64,000 nucleotides of DNA. It comes from Allobosea caraganae (GTDB taxonomy: Bacteria; Pseudomonadota; Alphaproteobacteria; Rhizobiales; Beijerinckiaceae). The notes under the pieces were generated by a model, which worked only from the letters and a program-made list of their open reading frames with translations, made no database searches and was not told where the DNA came from. The stretch covers positions 868,001-932,000 of the forward strand of contig NZ_QQTO01000019.1 in NCBI RefSeq assembly GCF_003351345.1, read 5' to 3'. Made by a program: the position numbers and the translations under genes. This document shows positions 34,945-43,708 of this stretch, in pieces (the first letter of the stretch is position 1; the number at the start of each line of letters is the position of its first letter).

Positions 34945-36108
34945 TCAGAAACGTACGGTCAGGTTCTGGCCGTCCATCGCCGCTTCGCAGAGCCTTGCGA
35001 CAGCCGCGGTGTCGCCGGGATCCTCAACGCGATGGGTGTGGGCCGGCATCTCCTGATAGGCGCGCCCGTCCTTGAAGCCGTGCCCGGTGATCAGGCAGAC
35101 GACGCGCGATCCGGCCGGCAAATGCCCGTCGGCGAGCAGGCGCGGCAGCGCCGCGATCGGGCTCGCGCCGGTCGGCTCGGCATAGACGCCTTCGAGCCGC
35201 GCCAGGTTTTGCATCGCGGCGCGCAACGCGTCGTCGCTGACGGCAAGCGCGAGGCCGCCGCTCTCCCGCACCAGCCGCAGCGTATAGGTGCCGTCGCGCT
35301 CGTAGCCGATCAGCGGATCGCTGATGCCCGAGGCGATCGTGTCTGGCATGCCCCAGGCCGTGACCTGGGCCGCGCCGGCCTCGAAGGCCCGAACGATCGG
35401 GGCGCAGCCAGCCGCCTGCACGGCGACGAGCCGGGTGGTGGCGCCGGCATCGGCCAGCCCTTGCCAGACGCCCTTCACCAGTGGCCCGCTGCCGGTCGGG
35501 ATCAGGACATGGCTTGGCGCCGCATTGCCGAGCTGGGCGAATATCTCCGTGCCGACCTGCGTCAGGCCGGCGACGGCATAGGGGTTGATGAAGGTCGTGG
35601 TCAGGTTGGCGAAGCCGTGCTCTTCGGCGAGCGCACGTGCGAGGTCGTAGGAGCGGCTGTAATGGCCCTCGACGAGCAGCAGGATGGCGCCATGGGCCGA
35701 TATCTGCGTGACCTTGCCGATCGGCGTATGGGCGGGGACGACGATGATGGCCGGCATGCCGGCGCGCGCCGCATAGGCCGCCGTCGCCGCCCCGGCATTG
35801 CCGGAGGAGGCGCAGACCACGCCCCTCACGCCCATGGCGATGGCGCGGCCGAGCGCGGCCGAAATCAACCTGTCCTTGAACGACCCTGACGGATTGCGCG
35901 TCTCGTCCTTGAGCCAGATCTCGCCGGAGAAGCCGGACAGGGTGGCCTCAATTCGGCTGGCGCGCAGCAATGGCGTCCGGCCCTCGCCGAAGGCGAAGGG
36001 CGCGACGTCGTCGCTGCCGTCGGTCTCGAGGATGCCGCCGCAGGCAGAGCATCGGTAGATGAGAAGCGGCTCGAACGTCGCTCCGCATTCGACACAGCGT
36101 AGTCGCAT
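34945..36108 (-). CDS. Threonine synthase-like PLP enzyme with N-terminal zinc ribbon
   Basis: PLP-dependent fold-type II lyase of 387 residues. The N-terminal ribbon has paired cysteines (CVECGATFEPLLIYRCSACG), as in class of threonine synthases with a zinc finger. The PLP lysine is in NPSGSFKDR, the phosphate-binding loop in SSGNAGAATAAYAARAGMPA and the serine/glycine loop in PTGSGPLVKGVW. The C-terminus (RVVCLITGHGFKD) is that of the ThrC family. It could be a real threonine synthase (O-phosphohomoserine to threonine) or a paralogue acting on another hydroxyamino-acid ester. No thr genes are adjacent. It is divergent from a cyclophilin gene. Confidence 0.88.
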   Translation of the reverse strand: MRLRCVECGATFEPLLIYRCSACGGILETDGSDDVAPFAFGEGRTPLLRASRIEATLSGFSGEIWLKDETRNPSGSFKDRLISAALGRAIAMGVRGVVCASSGNAGAATAAYAARAGMPAIIVVPAHTPIGKVTQISAHGAILLLVEGHYSRSYDLARALAEEHGFANLTTTFINPYAVAGLTQVGTEIFAQLGNAAPSHVLIPTGSGPLVKGVWQGLADAGATTRLVAVQAAGCAPIVRAFEAGAAQVTAWGMPDTIASGISDPLIGYERDGTYTLRLVRESGGLALAVSDDALRAAMQNLARLEGVYAEPTGASPIAALPRLLADGHLPAGSRVVCLITGHGFKDGRAYQEMPAHTHRVEDPGDTAAVARLCEAAMDGQNLTVRF

Positions 36109-36252
36109 GGAGGCCTCCTTAGCCTAAGGTTATGCGGTACCGCGTCGTCGTGCCGCAAGCGCCGTTCCGACATAGTTGTCAACGGCTTGCCGAAGGGCCT
36201 TGCGCCCCATGCGTGAGCTTGGGACGATGCGGCGAGGCTTGGGGTTGGGCGC

Positions 36253-36786
36253 ATGGGCGACGGTTTGAATTTGCCACGGGTTCGCGTCGAGACGGCGCTC
36301 GGGGGCTTCACGGTCCAGGTCCATGTCGACAAGGCGCCGATCAGCGCCGAGGCCTTCCTGGCCTATGTCCGCGCCGGCTATCTCGACGGCAGCTCGGTCT
36401 TCCGCATCCTCAACGACCGCAACCAGCCCAATGACGAGCACAAGGTCCGCACGGTCCAGTGGGGCTGGTACGAGCGCAAGGACAACACGCTGCCGATCGG
36501 GCGCCCGCCGCACGAGCCGACGAGCGTCACGGGGCTGCGCCATCTGCGCGGCACCATGTCGATGGCGCGGCGCGGCACCGGCACGCCCGGCTCGGAATAT
36601 TTCATCATCCTGCGCGACGAGCCGGAACTGGATTTCGGCGGAAGGCGCAATCCGGACGGGCAGGGCTTCGCCGCCTTCGCCGAGGTCGTCGAGGGCTTCG
36701 ACACGCTGGAGCGCCTGCACGAGCGCGGCGAGGACGAGCAGTTCGTGCGCGACCCGGTTCCGGTGCTCTCGGTGAAGGAGCTTTAG
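36253..36786 (+). CDS. Cyclophilin-type peptidyl-prolyl cis-trans isomerase
   Basis: Small cyclophilin of 177 residues without signal peptide, so cytoplasmic. Family landmarks in order: VRVETALGGFTVQVHVDKAP, the catalytic-arginine strand SVFRILNDRNQ, GTMSMARRGTGTPGSEYFII and FAAFAEVVEGFDTLERLH. The usual QGGD after the arginine strand is replaced by a charged insertion (PNDEHKVRTVQWGW), seen in some alphaproteobacterial single-domain cyclophilins. The TAG stop is supplied by the palindromic repeat that follows. It is convergent with the Pot-type ATPase gene. Confidence 0.88.
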   Translation: MGDGLNLPRVRVETALGGFTVQVHVDKAPISAEAFLAYVRAGYLDGSSVFRILNDRNQPNDEHKVRTVQWGWYERKDNTLPIGRPPHEPTSVTGLRHLRGTMSMARRGTGTPGSEYFIILRDEPELDFGGRRNPDGQGFAAFAEVVEGFDTLERLHERGEDEQFVRDPVPVLSVKEL

Positions 36787-36888
36787 AGCATCGGGCCGAA
36801 AAGTGGAATCCGGTTTTCGGAAGAATCCGATGCAATAACAAAGGACTAGATCGCCACTTTGCGTCCGATAGGACGCGCGGCGATCTAG
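36784..36888. repeat. Intergenic palindromic repeat, copy 2, spanning both flanking stop codons
   Basis: It starts TAGAGCATCGG and ends GCGATCTAG, an inverted copy of 6174-6279. The left TAG is the stop of the cyclophilin gene and the right CTA (minus-strand TAG) is the stop of the Pot-type ATPase, so the element exactly fills this convergent gap. Confidence 0.85.
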
Positions 36889-37997
36889 TCGGCGCGCGGG
36901 AAGATCAGCCCGTCGGCCTCGCCCCATGACAGGGTGACGGGCGCGCCGGGCTCCAGCATCGCCCCGCCCTCGGTCGAGGCCGGCAGCAGGCCGACGAGGC
37001 GCTGGCCCTTGAAGCTGCATTGCAGCTGGACTGACGGCCCAAGGAAATTCGCCGCCTCGAAGGTGCACTGCGCCTGGCTCCGTCCGGACCGGTCGAGCCG
37101 CAGCCGCTCGCATTTGACCACGAGCGTCGCGGGCGCGCCGGCCTTCAGCCCTCCGCAGGCCTGAGCCTGGAACCTGTCGCCATCGATGTCGATGATGGCC
37201 GTGCCATCCGCGCCAAGGCTCGCCACGGTGCCTCTCAGGAAATTCGCCTGGCCGAGGAAGGCTGCGGCGAAGAGGCTGCCGGGGCGGTTATACATCGTCT
37301 GCGGCGTGCCCTCCTGCTCGATCCGGCCCTCGTTCATCAGCACGACACGGTCGGAGAGCACGATCGCCTCCTCCTGGTCGTGGGTCACGAAGATCGAGGC
37401 GATGCCCATCTCCTTGAGCAGGCGGCGCAGTTCGACCCGCATCTCGTGACGCAGCTTGGCGTCGAGGTTGGAGAGCGGCTCGTCGAGCAGCAGCACCGCC
37501 GGCTCGATCACGACCGCGCGCGCGATCGCGACGCGCTGCTGCTGCCCGCCGGAGAGCTCGCGCGGCCGGCGCTCGGCGAAGCGCTCGAGCTTGACCAGCT
37601 TGAGCGCGCGCTCGACCCGCTCGCGGATCTCCGGTGCCGGCACCTTCCGCATGCGCAAGCCATAGGCGACGTTGTCGAACACGCTCATATGCGGAAACAG
37701 CGCATAGCCCTGGAAGACCAGGCCGATATTGCGCTTGTTCGGCGCGATGTCGGTGACGTCGCGGCCATGCAGGCGGATCGCACCGTGGCTCGGCGAGACG
37801 AAGCCGGCAATGGCGCGCAAAGTCGTCGTCTTGCCGCAGCCGCTCGGCCCCAGCAGCGTGATGATCTCGCCCTGGGCGACGCGAAGGTCGAGGCCCTTCA
37901 CCACCTCCAGCGCGCCATAGCCGATGCGCAGGCCCTCGACGCTGACCGAGGCCGGCTCGGCGGCGGCTGTCCGGGAAGAGGTCTGCTCCAGGCTCAT
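36885..37997 (-). CDS. ABC transporter ATP-binding protein, PotA type (system 1)
   Basis: ATPase of 370 residues: Walker [11 protein letters not shown]-loop [14 protein letters not shown], signature [10 protein letters not shown], Walker [17 protein letters not shown]-loop VTHDQEEAI, and a C-terminal TOBE domain. The polyamine/opine/iron subgroup fits its partners. Its start overlaps the permease stop as ATGA. Last gene of the operon binding protein-PotB-PotC-PotA; its stop codon comes from the repeat. Confidence 0.94.
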   Translation of the reverse strand: MSLEQTSSRTAAAEPASVSVEGLRIGYGALEVVKGLDLRVAQGEIITLLGPSGCGKTTTLRAIAGFVSPSHGAIRLHGRDVTDIAPNKRNIGLVFQGYALFPHMSVFDNVAYGLRMRKVPAPEIRERVERALKLVKLERFAERRPRELSGGQQQRVAIARAVVIEPAVLLLDEPLSNLDAKLRHEMRVELRRLLKEMGIASIFVTHDQEEAIVLSDRVVLMNEGRIEQEGTPQTMYNRPGSLFAAAFLGQANFLRGTVASLGADGTAIIDIDGDRFQAQACGGLKAGAPATLVVKCERLRLDRSGRSQAQCTFEAANFLGPSVQLQCSFKGQRLVGLLPASTEGGAMLEPGAPVTLSWGEADGLIFPRAD

Positions 37998-38836
37998 TGC
38001 TTGATCCGATCGAGGGGGACGAGGCGGCTCACGGTGAACAGGGCGACGACCGAGACCGCCATCAGCAGGGTCGAGACGGCGGCAATGGCCGGATCGAGGC
38101 TGTACTGGACGTAGTTGTAGACCGAGATCGGCAGCGTCGAGGTCCGCGCCGAGACCAGGAAGAGCGACAGCACCGCGTTGTCGAAGCTCATCAGGAAGGA
38201 GAACAGGATCGCGGCATAGAGCGCCGGCCTGATGATCGGCAGCAGGATGGTCAGGTAGATCCGCCAGCGCGCAGCGCCGAGATTGGCGGCGGCCTCCTCG
38301 ACCGAGCGGTCGACGCCGACAATGGCCGAGTTGATGGTGCGCACGACATAGGGCAGGCAGATCAGGATATGGCCGAGCGTCAGCGTCAACACGGATGACG
38401 CGATCTGGAGCCCGGCGAGGATCTGCAGCAGCGCCAGGCCCATCACCAGCTCCGGCACCAGCAGTGGCGAGTTGAGCAGCCCGGAGACGGCCTCCCGCCC
38501 CTTGAAGTCGAAGCGCGCCAGGCCATAGGCGGCGGGCACGCCGAGCAGCAGCGCGCCGAGCGTCGCGAAGATGGCGATGATCAGGCTGTTCCAGGCGGCG
38601 CCGACGAAGAGGTCGCTGTTCAGCGCCTGATAATACCAGCGCAGCGACAGGCCCTGCGGCGGGAAGCGCAGCAATTCGCGCGGCTCGAAGGAGGAGCCGA
38701 CGACGACGACCAGCGGCGCCAGGATGAACAGGACGAAGAGCACGACATAGGCGACGAGCGCCAGATGCGCCGCATCGAAGCGCCTCTTCCTCCGGCGCGG
38801 CCCGGGGATGCTGTTGGGGGCGGCGAGGTCAGACAC
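37994..38836 (-). CDS. ABC transporter permease, PotC type (system 1)
   Basis: Permease of 280 residues, GTG start, six helices. It has LALVAYVVLFVLFILAPLVV in helix 1, FPPQGLSLRWYYQALNSDLF typical of PotC/PhnV-like proteins, an EAA loop in RSVEEAAANLGAARWRIYLT and the SFDNAVLSLFLVSARTSTLP signature near the end. The start overlaps the PotB stop by eight bases. Confidence 0.93.
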   Translation of the reverse strand: MSDLAAPNSIPGPRRRKRRFDAAHLALVAYVVLFVLFILAPLVVVVGSSFEPRELLRFPPQGLSLRWYYQALNSDLFVGAAWNSLIIAIFATLGALLLGVPAAYGLARFDFKGREAVSGLLNSPLLVPELVMGLALLQILAGLQIASSVLTLTLGHILICLPYVVRTINSAIVGVDRSVEEAAANLGAARWRIYLTILLPIIRPALYAAILFSFLMSFDNAVLSLFLVSARTSTLPISVYNYVQYSLDPAIAAVSTLLMAVSVVALFTVSRLVPLDRIKQ

Positions 38837-39653
38837 GATGCCTCCGTGCGATGAAGCCGGCGAGCGCCAGCAGGGCGAAGGTCGCGACCACCATCACGAC
38901 CGCCAGCGCCGCGCCGAGCGGCAGGTTGTTGGCGGTCATCACCTGCTGGTAGATCATCGTCGCCATCAGCTTGACCCGGTCGGAGCCGATCAGGGCCGGC
39001 AGCACGAAGGCCGCGATCACATGCGCGAGCACGAGCACGCAGCCGGCGGCGACGCCGGGCAGGCTCAGCGGCAAGGTGACGGTCCAGAACACTTTTGCGC
39101 GCGAGGCGCCGAGGCTGCTCGCCGCTTCGCGCAAGGCAGGGTCGAGCCCGCGCAGCACCGAGGCGATCGGCAGGATCATCAGCGGCGCCAGGATATGGAC
39201 GAGGCCGACCGTGACGGCGCCGGGCGTATAGAGCAGCTGCAGCGGCTTATCGGTGAAGCCGAGCCCCATCAGCATGCGGTTCACGTTGCCCTGGCGGCCG
39301 AGCAGGATCATCCAGCCGAAGCTGCGCACCACGACGCTGACGAAGAGCGGCAGGATGATCACCGCCATGGTGAACATCGCGAAGCGCGAACCGGATTGCG
39401 CGATGTAATAGGCGACGGGATAGCCGATCAGCAGCGTCAGCGCGGTGACGGCGACGCCGAGCTGCAAGGTGCCCCACAGGCTCTCCAGGTAGATGCGGCT
39501 GGTGAAGATCTCGACGTAGTTGGCGAGGCTCAGGGCCGCCGTCTGGTCCGCGCCGTGCCCGCCTTCCTGCAGGCTGAGGTAGACGAGGTAGATGAAGGGC
39601 AGGACGAGCAGGATGACGACATAGAGGCAGGCGGGACCGACCGCGCCGAGCAC
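38829..39653 (-). CDS. ABC transporter permease, PotB type (system 1)
   Basis: Permease of 274 residues from a GTG with AAGGAG nine bases upstream. Helix 1 is LYVVILLVLPFIYLVYLSLQ; the SLANYVEIFTSRIYLESLWG segment and the EAA loop LDPALREAASSLGASRAKVF are typical of PotB. The frame could extend 72 bases to a CTG overlapping the binding protein stop, but no standard start exists there. It heads the membrane part of the importer. Confidence 0.92.
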   Translation of the reverse strand: MLGAVGPACLYVVILLVLPFIYLVYLSLQEGGHGADQTAALSLANYVEIFTSRIYLESLWGTLQLGVAVTALTLLIGYPVAYYIAQSGSRFAMFTMAVIILPLFVSVVVRSFGWMILLGRQGNVNRMLMGLGFTDKPLQLLYTPGAVTVGLVHILAPLMILPIASVLRGLDPALREAASSLGASRAKVFWTVTLPLSLPGVAAGCVLVLAHVIAAFVLPALIGSDRVKLMATMIYQQVMTANNLPLGAALAVVMVVATFALLALAGFIARRHRV

Positions 39654-39721
39654 GGGCGATCGCTCCTTGCGGGCCTTGGCGCCGCTGGCGGCGAACGGCG
39701 CAGCAGTCTGGACCAGCGCGC

Positions 39722-40816
39722 TCAGCTTGCGATCTCCTGGTTCCAGCGCTTGACCCAGCTGCCCATGTTCGCGGCCATGAAGCGCTCGCTGGGGATGTTG
39801 ACCTCGTCGGGCTTCGGGATGCGCTGCATCAGCGAGCCGCTATAGACGACCTTGGTGTTGACGGCGCCGTAGAACATCTTCTCGCAGAACGGCTTCTGCA
39901 CCTCGACGCTGAGCGCGTGGTTCACCAGCTGGTAGGCCGCGTCCTCGTTGCCGCCCTTGATCACGCCGATCGCCGGGCCGTTCGAGGCGACCCCGTCGGT
40001 CGGCTTGATGAAGCGGACCTTGTCGTTGGATTCGTCCTGGGCGACGAAGGTGCGCCCGTCCCAGCTCGGGCCGATCACGCCCTCGCCGTTGAGCAGCATC
40101 ACGATCGGGTCGTTGATCGAGCCGAAGAACTTGAAGATGTTCGGCTTCATCTTCCTGATCGCCTCGAAGGCGGCGTCGACGTTCTGCTCGTTGCCGGTGA
40201 GCGCCCGGGCGAGGTTGACCAGCACCTCCGGCCCGCGCACGCCGGCGGCGAGGCCGTTGAAGAAGACGTTCGCGCCGAAATCGCCCTTTTGCGTGCGCTC
40301 GACGAATTCGCGCCAGGAGGTTGGCGGGTTCTTCACCTGCTCGGTCGAATAGGCCAGGCCGATGCTGAAATAGTCGAACATCGAGCCGTAGCCCTGCCAC
40401 TGCTCTTTGAACTTGACGTGGATGTCGTCGATGTTCGGCACCTTGTCCGGCGTCAGCGGCAGGAGCTTGTTCGAGTCCAGCAGCTGGACGAAGTCGTCGC
40501 CGTTGCCGAAGGCGAGGTCGAACGGCGCGTTGCCCTTCGCGGCGAGCGAGGCCATCGCGTGGGTCTTCATGTTGCCCGGCACCATCTTCACGCTGATGCC
40601 GGTCTTCTGCTTGAACGTGTCGGCGATCTCGCTGCCCCAGATCGTCATGAAGGAGCCGCCGCTCATCGGCACGACCAGCTCCTTGCCCTGGGCGCGCAGC
40701 GAGGTCGAGCCGAGATAGGGCGCGCAGATCGCCGCGCCGCCCATGGCGAGCAGCGAGCGCCGCGAGGGCTTCGACAGCATAGTCGCAAGCTTGGGCTGAT
40801 GAATCGCAGACGTCAT
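39722..40816 (-). CDS. Extracellular solute-binding protein, PotD/spermidine-putrescine-like (system 1)
   Basis: Periplasmic binding protein of 364 residues with a Tat-like signal (SRRSLLAMGGAAICAPYLGS). The mature part shows ELVVPMSGGSFMTIWGSEIA, APFDLAFGNGDDFVQLLDSN and a C-terminal AYQLVNHALSVEVQKPFCEK helix as in family 1/PotD-like proteins. This group binds polyamines, opines and other nitrogenous solutes. It is divergent from a LysR gene across 212 bases with a LysR-type dyad. Confidence 0.92.
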   Translation of the reverse strand: MTSAIHQPKLATMLSKPSRRSLLAMGGAAICAPYLGSTSLRAQGKELVVPMSGGSFMTIWGSEIADTFKQKTGISVKMVPGNMKTHAMASLAAKGNAPFDLAFGNGDDFVQLLDSNKLLPLTPDKVPNIDDIHVKFKEQWQGYGSMFDYFSIGLAYSTEQVKNPPTSWREFVERTQKGDFGANVFFNGLAAGVRGPEVLVNLARALTGNEQNVDAAFEAIRKMKPNIFKFFGSINDPIVMLLNGEGVIGPSWDGRTFVAQDESNDKVRFIKPTDGVASNGPAIGVIKGGNEDAAYQLVNHALSVEVQKPFCEKMFYGAVNTKVVYSGSLMQRIPKPDEVNIPSERFMAANMGSWVKRWNQEIAS

Positions 40817-40898
40817 CTTACAGCTCCTTCGTGGCGCGGCCCGGGGCCGGGGGTGAGACTAGGGTCGGCAAAGCTGAACCAGCAATCGGGGCCGCGAT

Positions 40899-40914
40899 CA
40901 TTGCTGCGCCAATG
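40899..40914. promoter_or_regulatory. Dyad CATTG-N6-CAATG, candidate LysR box
   Basis: Perfect five-base arms in the divergent gap between the binding protein gene (40816) and the LysR gene (41029), the expected position for a LysR operator. Short, so tentative. Confidence 0.35.
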
Positions 40915-41028
40915 CTGGCCCGCTTTGGCGGCATGAAGGCTGCATCCCGTGCAGGCAGCCGGCTTCTTAAGCGCGAGCGCTGCCTGTAGGCTGGCCAAAA
41001 AAGGGGAACGCATGCCAGGGTTTCACTC

Positions 41029-41931
41029 GTGCTGAACACGCGCCAGCTCGACGCTTTCAGATGCGTCATGGAAGCGGGGGGGATTTCACGCGCCGCGGTG
41101 AGCATGAATCTCTCCCAGCCGGCCGTGAGCAAACTGATCACCGCGCTCGAGGCGCGGCTCGGCTTCGTGCTGTTCCGGCGCGAGCACCAGCGCCTGGTGC
41201 CGACCGCCGAGGCGCGCGTCTTCTACGAGGCGACCAAGAGCGTGTTCGGCCAGTTCAACCGGCTCGAGCACCTTGCCACCAACCTCAAGCAATCCGCCTT
41301 CGGCCATCTCGTCATCGCCACTGCGCCGACGGCGGGCCTGAGCGTGTTGCCGGCGATCATCAGCCAGTTCCAGTTCGCGCGGCCGCAGGTCTCGGTCTCC
41401 ATGCAGGTGCAGAACACGCCGAAGCTGATCGAGCTCGCCATCTCCCAGCAGGTCGATGCCGCGATCTCCGTGCTGCCGGTCGATGACCCGACCGTGACCT
41501 GCGAGAGCCTGTTCCGCGGCCGCTGGGCCTGCGTGCTGCCGCCGGGCCATCGGCTCGAGGGCGAGAGCGTGATCCTGCCCGCGCAACTCGCCGACGAGCC
41601 CTTCATCTCGCTGGGCGATGAAGACCGCATGCGCCTTCTCGTCGACGACATCTTCGCCAGGGAGGGCGTGACGCGCATCCTGCGCACCAGCACGCAGCTT
41701 GCCATGGCGGCGTGCGAATTCGTGCGCGTCGGGGCGGGCGTGACCCTGGTCGACCCGCTGACCGCGGCGGCGCCGACCAATGCCGACCTCGTCGCCAGGC
41801 CCTTCGATCACCCGACCCTGTTCGAGCTGAAGCTGCTGACGCCCTCGGCTAGGCCGCCATCCTCGGTGCGCGACGAGTTCATCGCGCACCTGAAGCGCGA
41901 ATTCGCGGTGCTGTCGCGCAACCTGAGCTGA
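41029..41931 (+). CDS. LysR-family transcriptional regulator (OccR/NocR-like arrangement)
   Basis: Regulator of 300 residues, GTG start. Winged helix-turn-helix MLNTRQLDAFRCVMEAGGIS with NLSQPAVSKLITALEARLGF, then a substrate-binding-like effector domain. The opening LNTRQLDAFRCVMEAGGISR is close to the OccR/NocR/GbpR style of LysR proteins that sense opines or organic solutes; this resemblance is by eye. It is divergent from Pot system 1 and convergent, 11 bases apart, with the flavoprotein operon, so it may control either or both. Confidence 0.91.
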   Translation: MLNTRQLDAFRCVMEAGGISRAAVSMNLSQPAVSKLITALEARLGFVLFRREHQRLVPTAEARVFYEATKSVFGQFNRLEHLATNLKQSAFGHLVIATAPTAGLSVLPAIISQFQFARPQVSVSMQVQNTPKLIELAISQQVDAAISVLPVDDPTVTCESLFRGRWACVLPPGHRLEGESVILPAQLADEPFISLGDEDRMRLLVDDIFAREGVTRILRTSTQLAMAACEFVRVGAGVTLVDPLTAAAPTNADLVARPFDHPTLFELKLLTPSARPPSSVRDEFIAHLKREFAVLSRNLS

Positions 41932-41942
41932 GAGGCGAAGGT

Positions 41943-43391
41943 TCATCGCACCACCGCCTTGACCGCCGCGTCGTTGCTCGGCAGCGAGGCGAGTTCGCCG
42001 AGCGTCACCGGCTTGAAGGGCGGGCGCAGGTGATAGGAGCCGATCGCCTCGGCGCTCACGCCGCGCGCATCGGCCATCAGCTCGGTGACGGTCAGGCCGC
42101 ATTGCCGGCCCTGGCACGGACCCATGCCGCAGCGCAGGAAGACCTTCAGCTGGTTCGGCCCGGTCACGCCCCCGGCGACAACTTCGCGGATCTCCCCAGC
42201 GGTCACCTCCTCGCAGCGGCAGACGATGGTCTCGGCCTCCGCGGGCACTCGGAAGGCCTTGGGCGGGCGATAGAGCGCGTCGAGGAAGGCTCTGCCAGCC
42301 GAGAGCCGCTCGAACTCCGCCCGGACTGGCGCTGCGCGCTGATTCCGCTCGTCCTGCGAGAGGCGGCCGAGCCGGGCCGCTGCGCCGAGCGCAGCCAGCG
42401 TGCCGCCAAGCGCTGCGGCTTCGGCGCCGCGAATGCCGCCGCCATCGCCGGGAATGCTCAGGCCGGGAATGCTGGTCTGCATCCAGTCGTCGATGCGTGG
42501 CACGAAGCTGAGCTGGCCATCGTCCCAATCCTGTTCGCAGCCGACCGCATTCGCCAGGTTGATGTTCGGAACCACGCCCTGATGCAGCAGCAGCGTGTCG
42601 CAGGCGAGCGTGGTCTCGGTGCTGCCCCGGGTGTGGGCGACGCGGGCGAGGCAGCCATCATCGCCGGCTTCAGCCCGCAGCGCGGTCACGCGAGAGATGA
42701 AGTTGGCGCGCCGCGCCTTCAGCAGCAGGCGAAGTCCCTTCATCAAGTAGGGCGAGCGCAGGAAGCCCGGCAGATGCGGCAGGGCCCGGCGCCAATTGCC
42801 TGGTTCGGCCGTGTCGAGCACCGCGACGATGTTCGCGCCCGCCGCCAGAAGCTGGGCGGTGACGAGGAAGAGCAGCGGCCCGCAGCCGGCGATGACCACC
42901 CTTCCGTCCGGCACCAGCGCGTTGGCCTTGAGTGCGATCTGCGCCGCACCCGCCGTCATCACCCCTGGCAAGGTCCAGCCGGGGATCGGGAAGGGCCGCT
43001 CATGCGCGCCGGTCGCCGCGATGACCTCGCTTGCATGGATGTGGCGGACGGCGCCGCCGAGCGAGACGCCGATCTCGAAGCCCTTCGACCCATCGGGCGC
43101 CAGGCTCCAGGCCGTCGCGTGCGGGGCATAGCTGGCCTCGCAGCGCTCGAAACCCGCGACGATCTCCTCGCCGCGCCAGAACTCGGCCCCGAGGATCTCG
43201 CGCCGCTTGACCGGCGTGCCGGTGATGCCGCGATAAATCTGGCCGCCCGGGGCGCCGTTTTCGTCGAGCACGAGCACGGACAGCCCGGCCTCGGCGGCGG
43301 TGACCGCCGCCGACATGCCGGCCGGCCCCGCGCCGATGATTGCGAGATCATAGCTCGCCGCCAACTCCACCACATTCGCGAGCCGCTTCAT
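41943..43391 (-). CDS. FAD-dependent oxidoreductase with C-terminal BFD-like [2Fe-2S] domain (opine oxidase/HcnB-like alpha)
   Basis: Flavoprotein subunit of 482 residues. FAD-binding GAGPAGMSAAVTAAEAGLSV is followed by DENGAPGGQIYRG and a second nucleotide-binding glycine motif (VIAGCGPLLFLVTAQLLAAG). The C-terminal cysteine set CRCEEVTAGEI...GMGPCQGRQCG is the BFD-type iron-sulphur motif. It belongs to the three-part dehydrogenases that include octopine/nopaline oxidase, D-hydroxyproline dehydrogenase and HcnABC. Start MKRLANVVELAASYD overlaps the small ferredoxin-like gene as ATGA. The substrate is probably a secondary amine or imino-type amino acid; this is inference. Confidence 0.9.
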   Translation of the reverse strand: MKRLANVVELAASYDLAIIGAGPAGMSAAVTAAEAGLSVLVLDENGAPGGQIYRGITGTPVKRREILGAEFWRGEEIVAGFERCEASYAPHATAWSLAPDGSKGFEIGVSLGGAVRHIHASEVIAATGAHERPFPIPGWTLPGVMTAGAAQIALKANALVPDGRVVIAGCGPLLFLVTAQLLAAGANIVAVLDTAEPGNWRRALPHLPGFLRSPYLMKGLRLLLKARRANFISRVTALRAEAGDDGCLARVAHTRGSTETTLACDTLLLHQGVVPNINLANAVGCEQDWDDGQLSFVPRIDDWMQTSIPGLSIPGDGGGIRGAEAAALGGTLAALGAAARLGRLSQDERNQRAAPVRAEFERLSAGRAFLDALYRPPKAFRVPAEAETIVCRCEEVTAGEIREVVAGGVTGPNQLKVFLRCGMGPCQGRQCGLTVTELMADARGVSAEAIGSYHLRPPFKPVTLGELASLPSNDAAVKAVVR

Positions 43392-43708
43392 GGCGCGGCC
43401 TCCGTGACCGGCTCGCCGGCCATATCGCGGGCGCCATCCTGGCTGCGGATGTCCATGCCCTCGGTGAGGGGGATCAGGCAGGCCTGGCGGTTGCCGATGC
43501 CGTCGATCGTGACCAGGCATTCGAAGCAGACGCCCATCAGGCAGTAAGGCGCGCGTTTCTGTCCGCCGATCGGCGTCGTCCGGCAGGTCACCACGCCGGC
43601 AGCCAGCATGGCGGCCGCGACGCTCTCGCCGGCCCGCCCGGTGGCCGGGCGGCCATCGATTTTAAAGCGCAGCGTCGCTGTGTCGGATTCAGGCAGCCTG
43701 CGGAACAT
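43388..43708 (-). CDS. (2Fe-2S) ferredoxin-like subunit (HcnA-like gamma)
   Basis: Small iron-sulphur subunit of 106 residues. An FKIDGRPATGRAGESVAAAM opening and the cysteines in VTCRTTP, APYCLMGVCFECLVTIDG and RQACLIPL match the plant-type [2Fe-2S] fold of HcnA/OoxA N-termini. It carries electrons between the two flavoprotein subunits. It overlaps the upstream flavoprotein gene by 20 bases and the downstream one by ATGA, so the three are one coupled unit. Confidence 0.9.
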   Translation of the reverse strand: MFRRLPESDTATLRFKIDGRPATGRAGESVAAAMLAAGVVTCRTTPIGGQKRAPYCLMGVCFECLVTIDGIGNRQACLIPLTEGMDIRSQDGARDMAGEPVTEAAP